From Proteobacteria bacterium ST_bin12 (lineage in GTDB: Bacteria > Pseudomonadota > Gammaproteobacteria > Burkholderiales > Methylophilaceae): DNA of 64,000 nucleotides. Position numbers and translations under genes: made by a program. How positions within the stretch are numbered: position 1 is the first letter of the stretch; every line of letters starts with the position of its first letter. This document shows, piece after piece, positions 1 to 8,593 of this stretch. The DNA is taken from NCBI GenBank assembly GCA_002083635.1, contig MSXP01000004.1, positions 203,505 to 267,504 of the forward strand. Reading direction: 5' to 3'. The notes below the pieces were generated by a model. The model was not told the origin of the DNA and did no database searches. It saw nothing but the letters and a program-made list of their open reading frames with translations.

Positions 1-1300
1 GTGAAACACCCAGTATCAGCGGCGCATCGCTGGCTTGAAACTCTGACCATGTTTCGCATGTGGGCATGTCAATGCCATGCTCAGTAAACAGTTGAGACAT
101 AGTTTCGCGGCGGCCTAGGCTTTCAGCGGTGATTAAAATACGCTTTTTATTACCTGAAATAAATGCCTGCAATTTATGCAAAGGCTGCTCTGCACGGCGT
201 TCAATGTCTAGTGCAGGCAGTGGATTTTTTGCTTCATGGCTTAAAGTTATAACAGCGTAGTTTTGTGTCTGCGCAAAAAAATCATCGGTTTTAATCAGCA
301 ATACTTCTGGTTTTAGAATTGGGCGTTCTGCATCATAAGCCAATAGCCTATATCTTGAGTTCGCCTCAGTCCAAAACTGTTGTGCCGCCTTATCACAATT
401 GCCATGCAGGCAAAGCGTGGTGTTTTCAGGTAAATAATCTAAAAGCGTAGAAGTTAACTCAAAAAACAGTGGCAAATACCATTCAATACCGCCACTGGCA
501 ACGCCTTTACTCACATTTTTGTAAATGGTCGCGCGTTGCGGGTCGCCTTCAAACTGCTCTCTAAAGTTACTTCTAAAAGTGGCAATACCTTTGTCATCCA
601 GTGGAAATTCGCGTGCTGGTAATAATCGGATTTCTGGCACTGGATACAAGCTGCGTTGCGTATCCACATCAAAGGTGCGGATACTTTCAATCTCATCATC
701 AAACAAATCGATTCGAAACGGAAACACACTACCCATAGGGAATAAATCGACCAAGCCGCCACGCACACTGAACTCGCCTGGCGAAATCACTTGTGAAACA
801 TGGTGGTAGCCCGCTTGTGCGCATTGATGGCGCAAGGATTCTAAATTGAGTTTTTGACCTTTTTTGAGCATAAAACTATGCCCTGCCAAATACGCCACAG
901 CTGGTAAACGAATCAGCGCAGTGGCAATTGGCACAATCACCACGTCGCATTGGTTTTGGCTAATTTGGTACAAAGTCGCCAAGCGCTCTGAAATCAAATC
1001 AGGATGCGGCGAAAACACATCGTAAGGCAGCGTTTCCCAATCTGGCAGCAAGCGCACAGTCAGCTCTGGGGCAAAATAAGGGATTTCTTCTAATAGCCGC
1101 TGCGCCTCAAAAGCGTTGGATGTAATAATCACCAATGGCGACTTTTGAGTGGTAATTGTTGTGCTGTTTGTTGTGGTTTTTGTTATGACTTTTGTTGTTT
1201 TTTGGCGACATGCAAGTAAAGCTAGAGATAAGCTATCTAAGCCATTGGCAGCATACGAAAAACGACTTTTTTGACCTTGCGCGGGAGGAGTTAACTGCAT
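1..1300 (-). CDS. mfd: transcription-repair coupling factor, N-terminal part (runs off the left edge)
   Basis: Mfd is the DNA translocase that removes RNA polymerase stalled at lesions and recruits UvrA. The frame is open from an ATG at 1300 to the window edge, giving 433 residues of the N-terminal UvrB-like module. Recognisable stretches are LLPDWETLPYDVFSPHPDL, ISPGEFSVRGGLVDLFP and the segment FPFRIDLFDDEIESIRTFD, which match the UvrB-homology domains. The helicase domains lie outside the window. A threonine-rich low-complexity insert (roughly residues 33-53) sits between the first helix and the strand beginning LVIITSNAF. The gene is divergent from rpiA, with about 160 bp between the starts. 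Confidence 0.93.
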   Translation of the reverse strand, partial: MQLTPPAQGQKSRFSYAANGLDSLSLALLACRQKTTKVITKTTTNSTTITTQKSPLVIITSNAFEAQRLLEEIPYFAPELTVRLLPDWETLPYDVFSPHPDLISERLATLYQISQNQCDVVIVPIATALIRLPAVAYLAGHSFMLKKGQKLNLESLRHQCAQAGYHHVSQVISPGEFSVRGGLVDLFPMGSVFPFRIDLFDDEIESIRTFDVDTQRSLYPVPEIRLLPAREFPLDDKGIATFRSNFREQFEGDPQRATIYKNVSKGVASGGIEWYLPLFFELTSTLLDYLPENTTLCLHGNCDKAAQQFWTEANSRYRLLAYDAERPILKPEVLLIKTDDFFAQTQNYAVITLSHEAKNPLPALDIERRAEQPLHKLQAFISGNKKRILITAESLGRRETMSQLFTEHGIDMPTCETWSEFQASDAPLILGVS

Positions 1301-1461
1301 AAATGAGCTTGAAAATAACTTGGATGCTTAAAAATGATTTGGCTAATAGTGACTTATTACCTATTATAACCTTAAGCGTGCGTTGCATTGCGCGCTAACA
1401 ATAATTAAGCGGCGTTAGTCATGACAGCTGCAAATAATAAGTCTTGAGGAGTATCGCTAAC

Positions 1462-2139
1462 ATGAACGATAAACAGATTGTCGCGATTCATGCAGCCAAT
1501 TACGTCAAAAATGGCATGCTGATTGGCTTGGGCACAGGCTCTACTGCCAATTATTTTATTGAAGAACTGGCGCGCCGCCAGCGTGATGAAAATCTAAAAG
1601 TCACCACCATTGCCAGTTCGACTGTGAGCATGATTAAAGCGCAAAGTTTGGGCTTAAATGTCATTGCGCTCACTCAAGTATCCGAAATAGATTTATATGT
1701 CGATGGTGCTGATGAAATCACGCCTGACATGACACTTTTAAAGGGTCGTGGCTATGATTTGGTACTTGAAAAGTTACTAGCAAAAGCTGCTAAACAATTT
1801 TTAGTGGTGGCAGACAATAGTAAATTAGTGAGTCGCATCGGCACCAATTTCGCTATCCCCATCGAAGTGATGCCAATGGCGTGGAAAGCCGCCAAACATA
1901 GTTTAGAGCAAGCAGGCGGAGTGGGTGGTTTACGGCAGAACGTGGCTAAAGACGGTTTATCTGTCACTTCTCACGGCAGCTTGGTGTTGGATATGGTTTT
2001 TGATAAAGGATTATCAGAAGCGCAATTAAACCAACTGATTAACAACACGCCCGGCGTAGTTGAGCACGGTATTTTCTATGGTTTAGCAAGCGCAATACTC
2101 ATTGCACATGAAGGCACTGTAACTGAAAATAGGGCCTAA
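1462..2139 (+). CDS. rpiA: ribose-5-phosphate isomerase A
   Basis: This enzyme interconverts ribose 5-phosphate and ribulose 5-phosphate in the pentose-phosphate and RuMP pathways. The 225-residue product has the phosphate-binding loop GLGTGSTANYF near residue 22 and the active-site stretches VDGADEI and LLKGRGYDLVLEK, including the general-base Glu. The ATG at 1462 is preferred over an in-frame TTG six codons upstream because GAGGAG sits at 1446-1451, a normal Shine-Dalgarno distance. The usual KGGGAALxREK loop is replaced by KGRGYDLVLEK, a variant within the family as far as I remember. mltF follows after 27 bp. Confidence 0.95.
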   Translation: MNDKQIVAIHAANYVKNGMLIGLGTGSTANYFIEELARRQRDENLKVTTIASSTVSMIKAQSLGLNVIALTQVSEIDLYVDGADEITPDMTLLKGRGYDLVLEKLLAKAAKQFLVVADNSKLVSRIGTNFAIPIEVMPMAWKAAKHSLEQAGGVGGLRQNVAKDGLSVTSHGSLVLDMVFDKGLSEAQLNQLINNTPGVVEHGIFYGLASAILIAHEGTVTENRA

Positions 2140-2166
2140 TATTTGTTCATACTTAACCACATTTTA

Positions 2167-3648
2167 ATGCCTAATTTACGCGATTTGTACCGCGTCTTAT
2201 TGTCGGCATTATTATTGTGTTTAATTGTATTATTCACCTCTTGCAACCAACCCAGCAACAAAGTGGATGAAGGCACTAAAGTCGTTATTAGCCCAACTGA
2301 TGACAAAAACAGCGAAGTCATCACCTTTGTTACGCTTAACAGCCCTAATACTTATTATGTAGATGGCGACAAAGAATTTGCAGGCCTTGAGTACGATTTA
2401 ACTCAATTATTTATCAAAGAATTGGGCGGTAATACGCAACTTAAATTGATTGTAGCCAATAGTATTAACCAAGTATTGCCTGCAATTTTGAATAACAAAG
2501 CAGATATTGCGGCAGCTGATGTGACGATTACAGACGCACGCAGAGAAATTATCGACTTCTCTATCCCCTACCAAGATGTGCAACAAGTGGTTGTTTACAA
2601 CATTGAAAAAAACAAAGAATCGCATACAAAAGTACCAAAAAAATTAATAGATTTGGCGGGCTTATTAATTACCGTGCCAGCTGGCACTAGCTTTGTAGAG
2701 CGTTTAATCAAGCTACAACCTAAAGAATCTGGTCTAATTTGGGAAGAGCGCTTGCGTGTGGGTTCTGAGCAATTGCTACAAGAGCTTGCGCGCGGCGAAA
2801 TTGATTACACGATTGCTGACAGCCATTTGGTTTCTATTATGCAGAATTATTATCCCAATTTAGGTGTCGCGTTTGCCATTGGCGAGCCCGAAAAAATTGC
2901 TTGGGCGTTACCAAAAAATGCCGACCCTGCGTTAAAGCAAAAAGTAGATGCGTTTTTTAGCAAAATTAAAAAAAACGGTACGTTACGTAATTTAATCGAT
3001 CGGTATCATGGCAATGCCAAGCGACTTAAACCAGTTGACGTGAAAGCGTTTTTAATTCGCAGCCGCACCTTGTTGCCTAAATACAAACGGCTTTTTCAAC
3101 AAGCGCAAGAAATCACAGGGCTAGATTGGCGTTTAATTGCTGCTATTAGCTACCAAGAATCGCATTGGGATACCTTTAATACATCACCAACGAATGTGCG
3201 CGGCTTGATGATGCTAACGGAAAGTACGGCTGATTTGATGAAAGTGACAGACAGATTAGACCCAAAGCAAAGTATTCCAGCGGGCGCAAAATATATCAAT
3301 CTGCTCAAAGACACCATTCCAGAACGCGTGCCAGAACCTGACCGCACTTATATGGCATTAGCTTCTTACAACATTGGTTACGCCCATGTAGAAGATGCGC
3401 GCGTGTTGGCACAGCGTTTGAAACTAAACCCTGACCGCTGGGCAGATGTGAAAAAAACGTTGGTAATGTTAAACGACCCAACTTATTATGTGAACGCAAA
3501 ATATGGTTACGCCAGCGGTGGCGCACCAGTCATTTTTGTCGAGTCGATTCGCAGTTATTACAATATCTTGGCGCGCTTTGAACCCAGTTATGATGACTCA
3601 CAAAGTGGCTTTAAAGTCGCCAGTGTAGGCGCTTATCCACCGTATTAA
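2167..3648 (+). CDS. mltF: membrane-bound lytic murein transglycosylase F
   Basis: MltF cleaves peptidoglycan glycan strands to anhydromuropeptides and is anchored as a lipoprotein in the outer membrane. The 493-residue product starts with a hydrophobic signal ending in the lipobox LFTSC. It continues with a periplasmic solute-binding family 3 module (about residues 55-290, with FAGLEYDLTQLF and IVANSINQVLPAI) and a C-terminal SLT domain whose catalytic Glu lies in ISYQESHWD. The ATG at 2167 is chosen over a TTG at 2143 because it gives a conventional signal peptide. Neither start has a convincing Shine-Dalgarno, so translational coupling to rpiA is possible. It ends at a bidirectional terminator facing serS. 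Confidence 0.9.
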   Translation: MPNLRDLYRVLLSALLLCLIVLFTSCNQPSNKVDEGTKVVISPTDDKNSEVITFVTLNSPNTYYVDGDKEFAGLEYDLTQLFIKELGGNTQLKLIVANSINQVLPAILNNKADIAAADVTITDARREIIDFSIPYQDVQQVVVYNIEKNKESHTKVPKKLIDLAGLLITVPAGTSFVERLIKLQPKESGLIWEERLRVGSEQLLQELARGEIDYTIADSHLVSIMQNYYPNLGVAFAIGEPEKIAWALPKNADPALKQKVDAFFSKIKKNGTLRNLIDRYHGNAKRLKPVDVKAFLIRSRTLLPKYKRLFQQAQEITGLDWRLIAAISYQESHWDTFNTSPTNVRGLMMLTESTADLMKVTDRLDPKQSIPAGAKYINLLKDTIPERVPEPDRTYMALASYNIGYAHVEDARVLAQRLKLNPDRWADVKKTLVMLNDPTYYVNAKYGYASGGAPVIFVESIRSYYNILARFEPSYDDSQSGFKVASVGAYPPY

Positions 3649-3652
3649 TGCT

Positions 3653-3698
3653 AAAAACTTAACCGATATTTTAGGGTTAATTTTTTGGTTAAGTTTTT
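3653..3698. terminator. bidirectional terminator between mltF and serS
   Basis: The arms AAAAACTTAACC (3653-3664) and GGTTAAGTTTTT (3687-3698) are perfectly complementary and flank an AT-rich loop, with T-runs on both strands. It lies between two convergent genes and could stop transcription from each side. It contains two copies of the octamer ACTTAACC/GGTTAAGT that recurs in this window. Confidence 0.7.
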
Positions 3699-3702
3699 GC
3701 AA

Positions 3703-5049
3703 CTATGCTGGCTTAATGACCTGAATATTATTCATATAGGGCTGCAACACTTTTGGAATGGTGACTGAGCCATCCGCATTTTGATAATTCTCTAGCACCG
3801 CTACCAACGTGCGCCCTACTGCCAAGCCTGAACCATTTAGCGTATGCACAAACTCGGTTTTACCTTGCTCATTTCTAAACCGCGCTTGTAAGCGTCGCGC
3901 CTGAAACGCCTCGCAGTTAGACACAGACGAGATTTCACGGTAAGTATTTTGCGCAGGTAGCCACACTTCTAAATCGTAGGTTTTAGCCGCGCCAAAACCC
4001 ATATCACCCGTGCAAAGAGAAACCACTCGATACGGCAACTCCAGCGCTTTTAAGATATTTTCAGCGTGCCCCACCATTTCCTCTAAAGCCTCATAGCTTT
4101 TGCTTGGATGCACAATTTGCACCATTTCTACTTTATCGAATTGATGCTGGCGAATCATGCCTTTGGTATCGCGGCCATAAGAACCCGCTTCTGAGCGGAA
4201 GCAAGGCGTGTGCGCAGTGAGTTTAATTGGCAATGATTCTAAAGGCACGATTTCATCGCGCACAGTGTTGGTCAGCGTGACTTCAGAAGTGGGAATTAAA
4301 TACCAATTCGTAGAGACTGCTATTGACTCATTTGTTTTTGTATTTACATACAAATCTACCCCAACAGATTTATTTGGACTTGCACCAAAACTTACTTGAA
4401 ACAAATCATTTTCAAATTTTGGTAATTGTCCTGTTCCACGAAGGGTTTCTGCATTGGCTATGTATGGTGTATAGCACTCTTCATAACCATGCTGCTCAGT
4501 TTGCGTATCTAGCATAAATTGCGCCAAAGCACGGTGCAATTTAGCAATACCGCCACGCATAAAGGTAAAACGCGTACCAGAAAGTTTGATACCGGTATCA
4601 AAATCCAAACCAAGCGGCGTGCCTACATCTGTATGGTCTTTGATTTCAAAATCAAATGTACGGGGCGCGCCAATTTTACGCACTTCAATGTTATCCACTT
4701 CTGATTTACCTGCTGGCACGCTTTCATGCGGTAAGTTTGGTACGTTGAATAAAACGTTTTGTAGTTTTGTTTGCAGTTCTTCTAACAAGATTTCATCGGC
4801 TTTTAATGCATCGCCCAAGCCAGCAACTTCCGCCAAAATCGCACTGACATCTTCGCCTTTTGATTTAGCTATACCAATTTGCTTAGATGTGTTGTTACGC
4901 TTAGCTTGCAAATCTTGCGTGCGCGTTTGCACTGCTTTGCGTTCTTGCTCTAAAGCTGAAAATGTGCTCGAATCAAATTCAAAACCTCGATTTTTTAACT
5001 GGTTAACAACGCTGTCTAAATCATTTCTTAATGCTTGAATATCTAACAT
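3703..5049 (-). CDS. serS: serine--tRNA ligase
   Basis: Charges tRNA-Ser (and tRNA-Sec where present) with serine in the cytoplasm. The 448-residue protein has the N-terminal coiled-coil tRNA-binding arm (about residues 1-110), class II motif 2 around FRSEAGSYGRDTKGMIRQHQ and motif 3 around GSGLAVGRTLVAVLENYQ. The segment following TGQLPKFENDLFQVSF carries about 20 extra residues before WYLIPTSEVTLTN compared with the family pattern I remember, which explains a length slightly above the usual 425-435. It is followed closely upstream by rarA (2 bp between ORFs), suggesting co-transcription rarA-serS. Confidence 0.96.
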   Translation of the reverse strand: MLDIQALRNDLDSVVNQLKNRGFEFDSSTFSALEQERKAVQTRTQDLQAKRNNTSKQIGIAKSKGEDVSAILAEVAGLGDALKADEILLEELQTKLQNVLFNVPNLPHESVPAGKSEVDNIEVRKIGAPRTFDFEIKDHTDVGTPLGLDFDTGIKLSGTRFTFMRGGIAKLHRALAQFMLDTQTEQHGYEECYTPYIANAETLRGTGQLPKFENDLFQVSFGASPNKSVGVDLYVNTKTNESIAVSTNWYLIPTSEVTLTNTVRDEIVPLESLPIKLTAHTPCFRSEAGSYGRDTKGMIRQHQFDKVEMVQIVHPSKSYEALEEMVGHAENILKALELPYRVVSLCTGDMGFGAAKTYDLEVWLPAQNTYREISSVSNCEAFQARRLQARFRNEQGKTEFVHTLNGSGLAVGRTLVAVLENYQNADGSVTIPKVLQPYMNNIQVIKPA

Positions 5050-5051
5050 AA

Positions 5052-6389
5052 TTATTTCTTTGCTTTAGTTTTTAAATGTTCTTGGTCGAGTTGTTTAAGG
5101 TGTTTCAATTTTTCGGCAATTTTACCTTCTAAGCCGCGTGGTGTGGGCATATAAAATCGTGGCGGGCCATTTTTATCATCCTCTAACTCGTCAGGAAAAT
5201 ACTGCTCACCTGCCGCATACGCGTCTGGCTCATGGTGCGCATAACGGTATTCTTTGCCGTAATCTAGCGATTTCATCAATTTTGTTGGCGCGTTTCTTAA
5301 ATGTAGCGGTACTGGGCGTGATTTATCTTGTGCGACAAACGCTTTTGCCTGATTGTAGGCGTTGTAAGCCGCGTTACTTTTGGGCGCGACGGCTAAATAA
5401 ATCACCATATTCGCCAGTGCTAGCTCACCCTCTGGCGAGCCTAATCGTTCATAAATCTGCCACGCTTCTAGCGCCATGGTTTGTGCGCGAGGGTCGGCTA
5501 AGCCAATATCTTCAATCGCCATACGTATGATGCGGCGGCTTAAATAAAGCGGATCTGCGCCGCCATCTATCATGCGCAAAAACCAATACAGTGCGGCATC
5601 TGGATTGCTACCGCGCACCGATTTATGTAGCGCAGAAATCTGGTCATAAAACGCTTCTCCGCCTTTATCAAAACGGCGTAGTTTGCTGGCCATTGTGGTT
5701 TGCAAAAACGCTTCGTCTATTTCGGTAACATTTGCTCCCTCGGCCGCGTTGAATAAGCCTTCTACAAAATTGAGCAAGCGTCTTGCATCACCATCGGCAT
5801 AGGCCAGCACTTGTTCTTTCACTGTATCGGCTAATGTAACATTCGGCGCGACCAATTGCTGCGCGCGACTTAACAGTAAATTGAGCTCAATTTCTGATAA
5901 TGCATTCAATACAAATACCTGTGCGCGGCTTAACAACGCGCTATTCACTTCAAACGACGGATTTTCCGTCGTCGCACCTATAAACGTAATCAAGCCGCTT
6001 TCAACAAATGGCAAAAAAGCGTCTTGCTGGCCTTTATTAAATCGATGCACTTCATCGACAAATAAAATGGTTTTGCGGCCATGTTGCTGCAAGGTTAATT
6101 CTGCGCGCTCTACCGCCTCGCGAATATCTTTAATGCCCGATAACACAGCAGAAACAGCAATAAAGTCTGCATCTGCAGTATTGGCAATCAACCGCGCTAA
6201 AGTTGTTTTACCAACGCCTGGCGGCCCCCACAAAATCATGGATGGCAATTTACCCGATTGAAATGCTAATCTTAACGGTTTATTTTCGCCCAATAAATGC
6301 GATTGTCCAACTACTTCATCTAAAGTTTTTGGGCGTAATCGCTCTGCTAAAGGCGCAGTTGGAGAGTTGTTTTGAAATAAGCTGTTCAC
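5052..6389 (-). CDS. rarA: replication-associated recombination protein A (MgsA/RarA AAA+ ATPase)
   Basis: RarA is a clamp-loader-like AAA+ ATPase that acts at stalled forks. The 445-residue product begins with PLAERLRPKTLDEVVGQSHL, followed by Walker A GPPGVGKTT, Walker B ILFVDEVHRFNKGQQDAF, the sensor stretch IGATTENPSFEVNSALLSRA, and the C-terminal tetramerisation region containing ALYWFLRMIDGGADPLYLSRR. The tail is lysine-rich. The order lolA-rarA-serS is common in betaproteobacteria; here an outer-membrane protein gene lies between lolA and rarA. Confidence 0.96.
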   Translation of the reverse strand: MNSLFQNNSPTAPLAERLRPKTLDEVVGQSHLLGENKPLRLAFQSGKLPSMILWGPPGVGKTTLARLIANTADADFIAVSAVLSGIKDIREAVERAELTLQQHGRKTILFVDEVHRFNKGQQDAFLPFVESGLITFIGATTENPSFEVNSALLSRAQVFVLNALSEIELNLLLSRAQQLVAPNVTLADTVKEQVLAYADGDARRLLNFVEGLFNAAEGANVTEIDEAFLQTTMASKLRRFDKGGEAFYDQISALHKSVRGSNPDAALYWFLRMIDGGADPLYLSRRIIRMAIEDIGLADPRAQTMALEAWQIYERLGSPEGELALANMVIYLAVAPKSNAAYNAYNQAKAFVAQDKSRPVPLHLRNAPTKLMKSLDYGKEYRYAHHEPDAYAAGEQYFPDELEDDKNGPPRFYMPTPRGLEGKIAEKLKHLKQLDQEHLKTKAKK

Positions 6390-6438
6390 TTATTTTGCTT
6401 TGAATGTAAAAACGTATTTTATGGCTTTAATGCAGATG

Positions 6439-7848
6439 TTACCAGTTAAAATCTTTACGAATACTAATCGAAAATATTTGGCGCTCAAACGTGTTTAAGT
6501 CGATATTTGAATCGTTTTTTGTGTAACTATATTGCGGCCTGATTGACCAATCGCGGGCGAATGTATAACGCAAACCTAGCGTTGCGTCATATTGGTTATC
6601 TTTACGCTTGGTTAAAAAACTCGGGTCATTTTCATCATTTTTGCGATTTTCTACGCCTAAAGATGTCGTTAATTGTAAGCGCGTACCAATATTTAATTGT
6701 CCGCCCACGCGCACACCCACAATACTTTGGCTCAAAAAATTAACGCTTGAATCATCTGCATCTTCTCTACCGCCATAAACGCTGGCAAAAACCACTGGTC
6801 TATAGTCATTTTGAAACACATGCCCAACGTTAACACCTCCAATACTCCTTTGGGCATTGCGAATACTATTTCCTGCATAACTAATCTTGCTGTATTGACC
6901 AAATACGCCTGCCTGATTCAAGCTATCTATGTTGTACAACCATTGCGCAGTAGCACCGTAAGCATGCCTAAAGCTTGAAGAGTCTAAATAAAAATTGTTA
7001 TTTTGCAGCGCAAATGAAAAATTATTCTCATCCACTCTGTATTGCAAACCTAAGTTAAGGTCTAGATTGCTGGTGTTAAATATTGAGGTGGTTTCATTAT
7101 CGCGATGCGTTAAATTAACCGCACCAAAATATGCAAAATCATCGTTCACTGGCTCACGAAACGACAAACCGGTCGCGAGTTGCATAAAATTAGATGACTG
7201 CTCGCGCCCATCTTCGCCCAACGCAAAAGCCACGCCGCTAAATAAAGGAACGCTGATTGCATTGATATTTGGTGCGCTGCTGATATTGGAATCTGCGCCC
7301 AAACCAAACTCAGCATATGCCCCAAAAGTGGTGGTGGTGCCCTCAATTTTCTGAATCGCGGTTAACAGACTATCGATGGTTTTTTTGGTTTGTTGGTCTG
7401 GATTTAATGCCAACACATTATTAAATTCCGCTTTTGAGGCTTGCCTTTCACCCAACAAAAAATGTGCTTTCGCCATTTCTGTGCGCGCATCTTTATTATT
7501 GGGGTCTACTGCCAACACGCGCTCTAAAGCAAAGGCACCGCGCGTTACATTGCCGCTTTCTACCCCTGCAAAGCCAAACAAATAATCATAGTTAATATCC
7601 CCTGCACGCGTATCTTCAAGCGGTTCTAACAATAAATAAGCGGCTTTAAAATCGCCCTTGCGAATCAAGGCTTCTGCTTGTGTTAAAACAGCATCTTTGG
7701 CAGCAAACGTTTGTGATGAAAATAAAATAGCGCTAAACAGCACAAAAAACAGCGCACTCAATTTAAGCCGCGTTGTTTTAAGTTGTGTGTTTTTAAGTAG
7801 CTGAAATGGTGTCGTTTGAACTTTGATTAGTTGGATTAGGCGAAACAT
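6439..7848 (-). CDS. TPR-plus-beta-barrel outer-membrane protein, Slam/DUF560-like
   Basis: The 469-residue product has a long N-terminus followed by a hydrophobic signal-like segment (LSALFFVLFSAILFSSQTFA) ending near residue 49. Next comes a tetratricopeptide region (about 55-165, with repeats such as KGDFKAAYLLLEPLED and ALERVLAVDPNNKDARTEMA) and a C-terminal series of amphipathic beta strands ending in RKDFNW. This arrangement is that of surface lipoprotein assembly modifiers (DUF560), which move lipoproteins to the cell surface. No obvious cargo lipoprotein gene is adjacent, so the substrate and even the function are inference. The only ATG start is at 7848; the 26 residues before the hydrophobic core are unusually long for a signal peptide, so a non-ATG internal start is possible. 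Confidence 0.65.
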   Translation of the reverse strand: MFRLIQLIKVQTTPFQLLKNTQLKTTRLKLSALFFVLFSAILFSSQTFAAKDAVLTQAEALIRKGDFKAAYLLLEPLEDTRAGDINYDYLFGFAGVESGNVTRGAFALERVLAVDPNNKDARTEMAKAHFLLGERQASKAEFNNVLALNPDQQTKKTIDSLLTAIQKIEGTTTTFGAYAEFGLGADSNISSAPNINAISVPLFSGVAFALGEDGREQSSNFMQLATGLSFREPVNDDFAYFGAVNLTHRDNETTSIFNTSNLDLNLGLQYRVDENNFSFALQNNNFYLDSSSFRHAYGATAQWLYNIDSLNQAGVFGQYSKISYAGNSIRNAQRSIGGVNVGHVFQNDYRPVVFASVYGGREDADDSSVNFLSQSIVGVRVGGQLNIGTRLQLTTSLGVENRKNDENDPSFLTKRKDNQYDATLGLRYTFARDWSIRPQYSYTKNDSNIDLNTFERQIFSISIRKDFNW

Positions 7849-7972
7849 GTAATGCCTATTAAATGCTAAATATTGTTTAATAATAATAGATTACGTGCAT
7901 TTAACAAAGTAAAAAATTAACAATAATGCGATGCATAAAATTTTCGCTCGCTTTTATGGGTTAAGTTTTAAT

Positions 7973-8593
7973 TTACTCCCCCACTACATCAACACCTTTT
8001 GGTGGTGTAAACAGAAAATTAGCGTCTTGTAACATTGGGTTTCGCTCAATGGCATCAAACGTAATCAGTGTGATATGGCTAAAGCTGTCATACAACTCCA
8101 TTTTGTGTAGCTTTTCGTCTTTAAAGCCTAATAAAACCCGCTCAAAGCCACTGTCTTTGGCTTTAGGTAGCGCCAAAACCCATGTTAAGCCATCTTTACG
8201 CGCGGCATTTTTGATCTTAAAACTTTTTTCTACTGCATCGCCGCCTGCCAATAGTGCTGCAGGGCTAGAGCCCAAAGCTTTGCTCAGTTCACGCACAGTC
8301 ACTTGCTGCAAATCGGTATCATATAAAAACACTTGTTTGCCATCGCTGATGATTTGTTGCTCATAAGGTTTTGCGTAATCCCAGCGAAATTTATTGGGGC
8401 GTTGCAATTGCATAGAGCCTTGCACTTCTTGAATTTTTCGCCCTTGCGTATCCGTCACCACTTGGCTAAATTTCGCGCGCATGGCGTCTGTATTTTTGAA
8501 AAAATCATGCAAGCTGGCTACGCCATCCGCAAAGCTGGTTTGTGAGGCTATAAATAGTCCCGTTACTACTATTTTTTTAATCAGTTGATGCAT
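7973..8593 (-). CDS. lolA: outer-membrane lipoprotein carrier protein LolA
   Basis: LolA is the periplasmic chaperone that takes lipoproteins from LolCDE to LolB. The 206-residue product has a signal peptide (MHQLIKKIVVTGLFIASQTSFA) and the LolA core with FKNTDAMRAKFSQVVTD, GSMQLQRPNKFRWDYAKPYE and ITFDAIERNP. The ATG at 8593 is preferred over a longer frame from 8668: it gives a clean signal peptide and has AAAGGT just upstream. Its first 17 bp overlap the 3' end of ftsK, consistent with translational coupling. Confidence 0.94.
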   Translation of the reverse strand: MHQLIKKIVVTGLFIASQTSFADGVASLHDFFKNTDAMRAKFSQVVTDTQGRKIQEVQGSMQLQRPNKFRWDYAKPYEQQIISDGKQVFLYDTDLQQVTVRELSKALGSSPAALLAGGDAVEKSFKIKNAARKDGLTWVLALPKAKDSGFERVLLGFKDEKLHKMELYDSFSHITLITFDAIERNPMLQDANFLFTPPKGVDVVGE

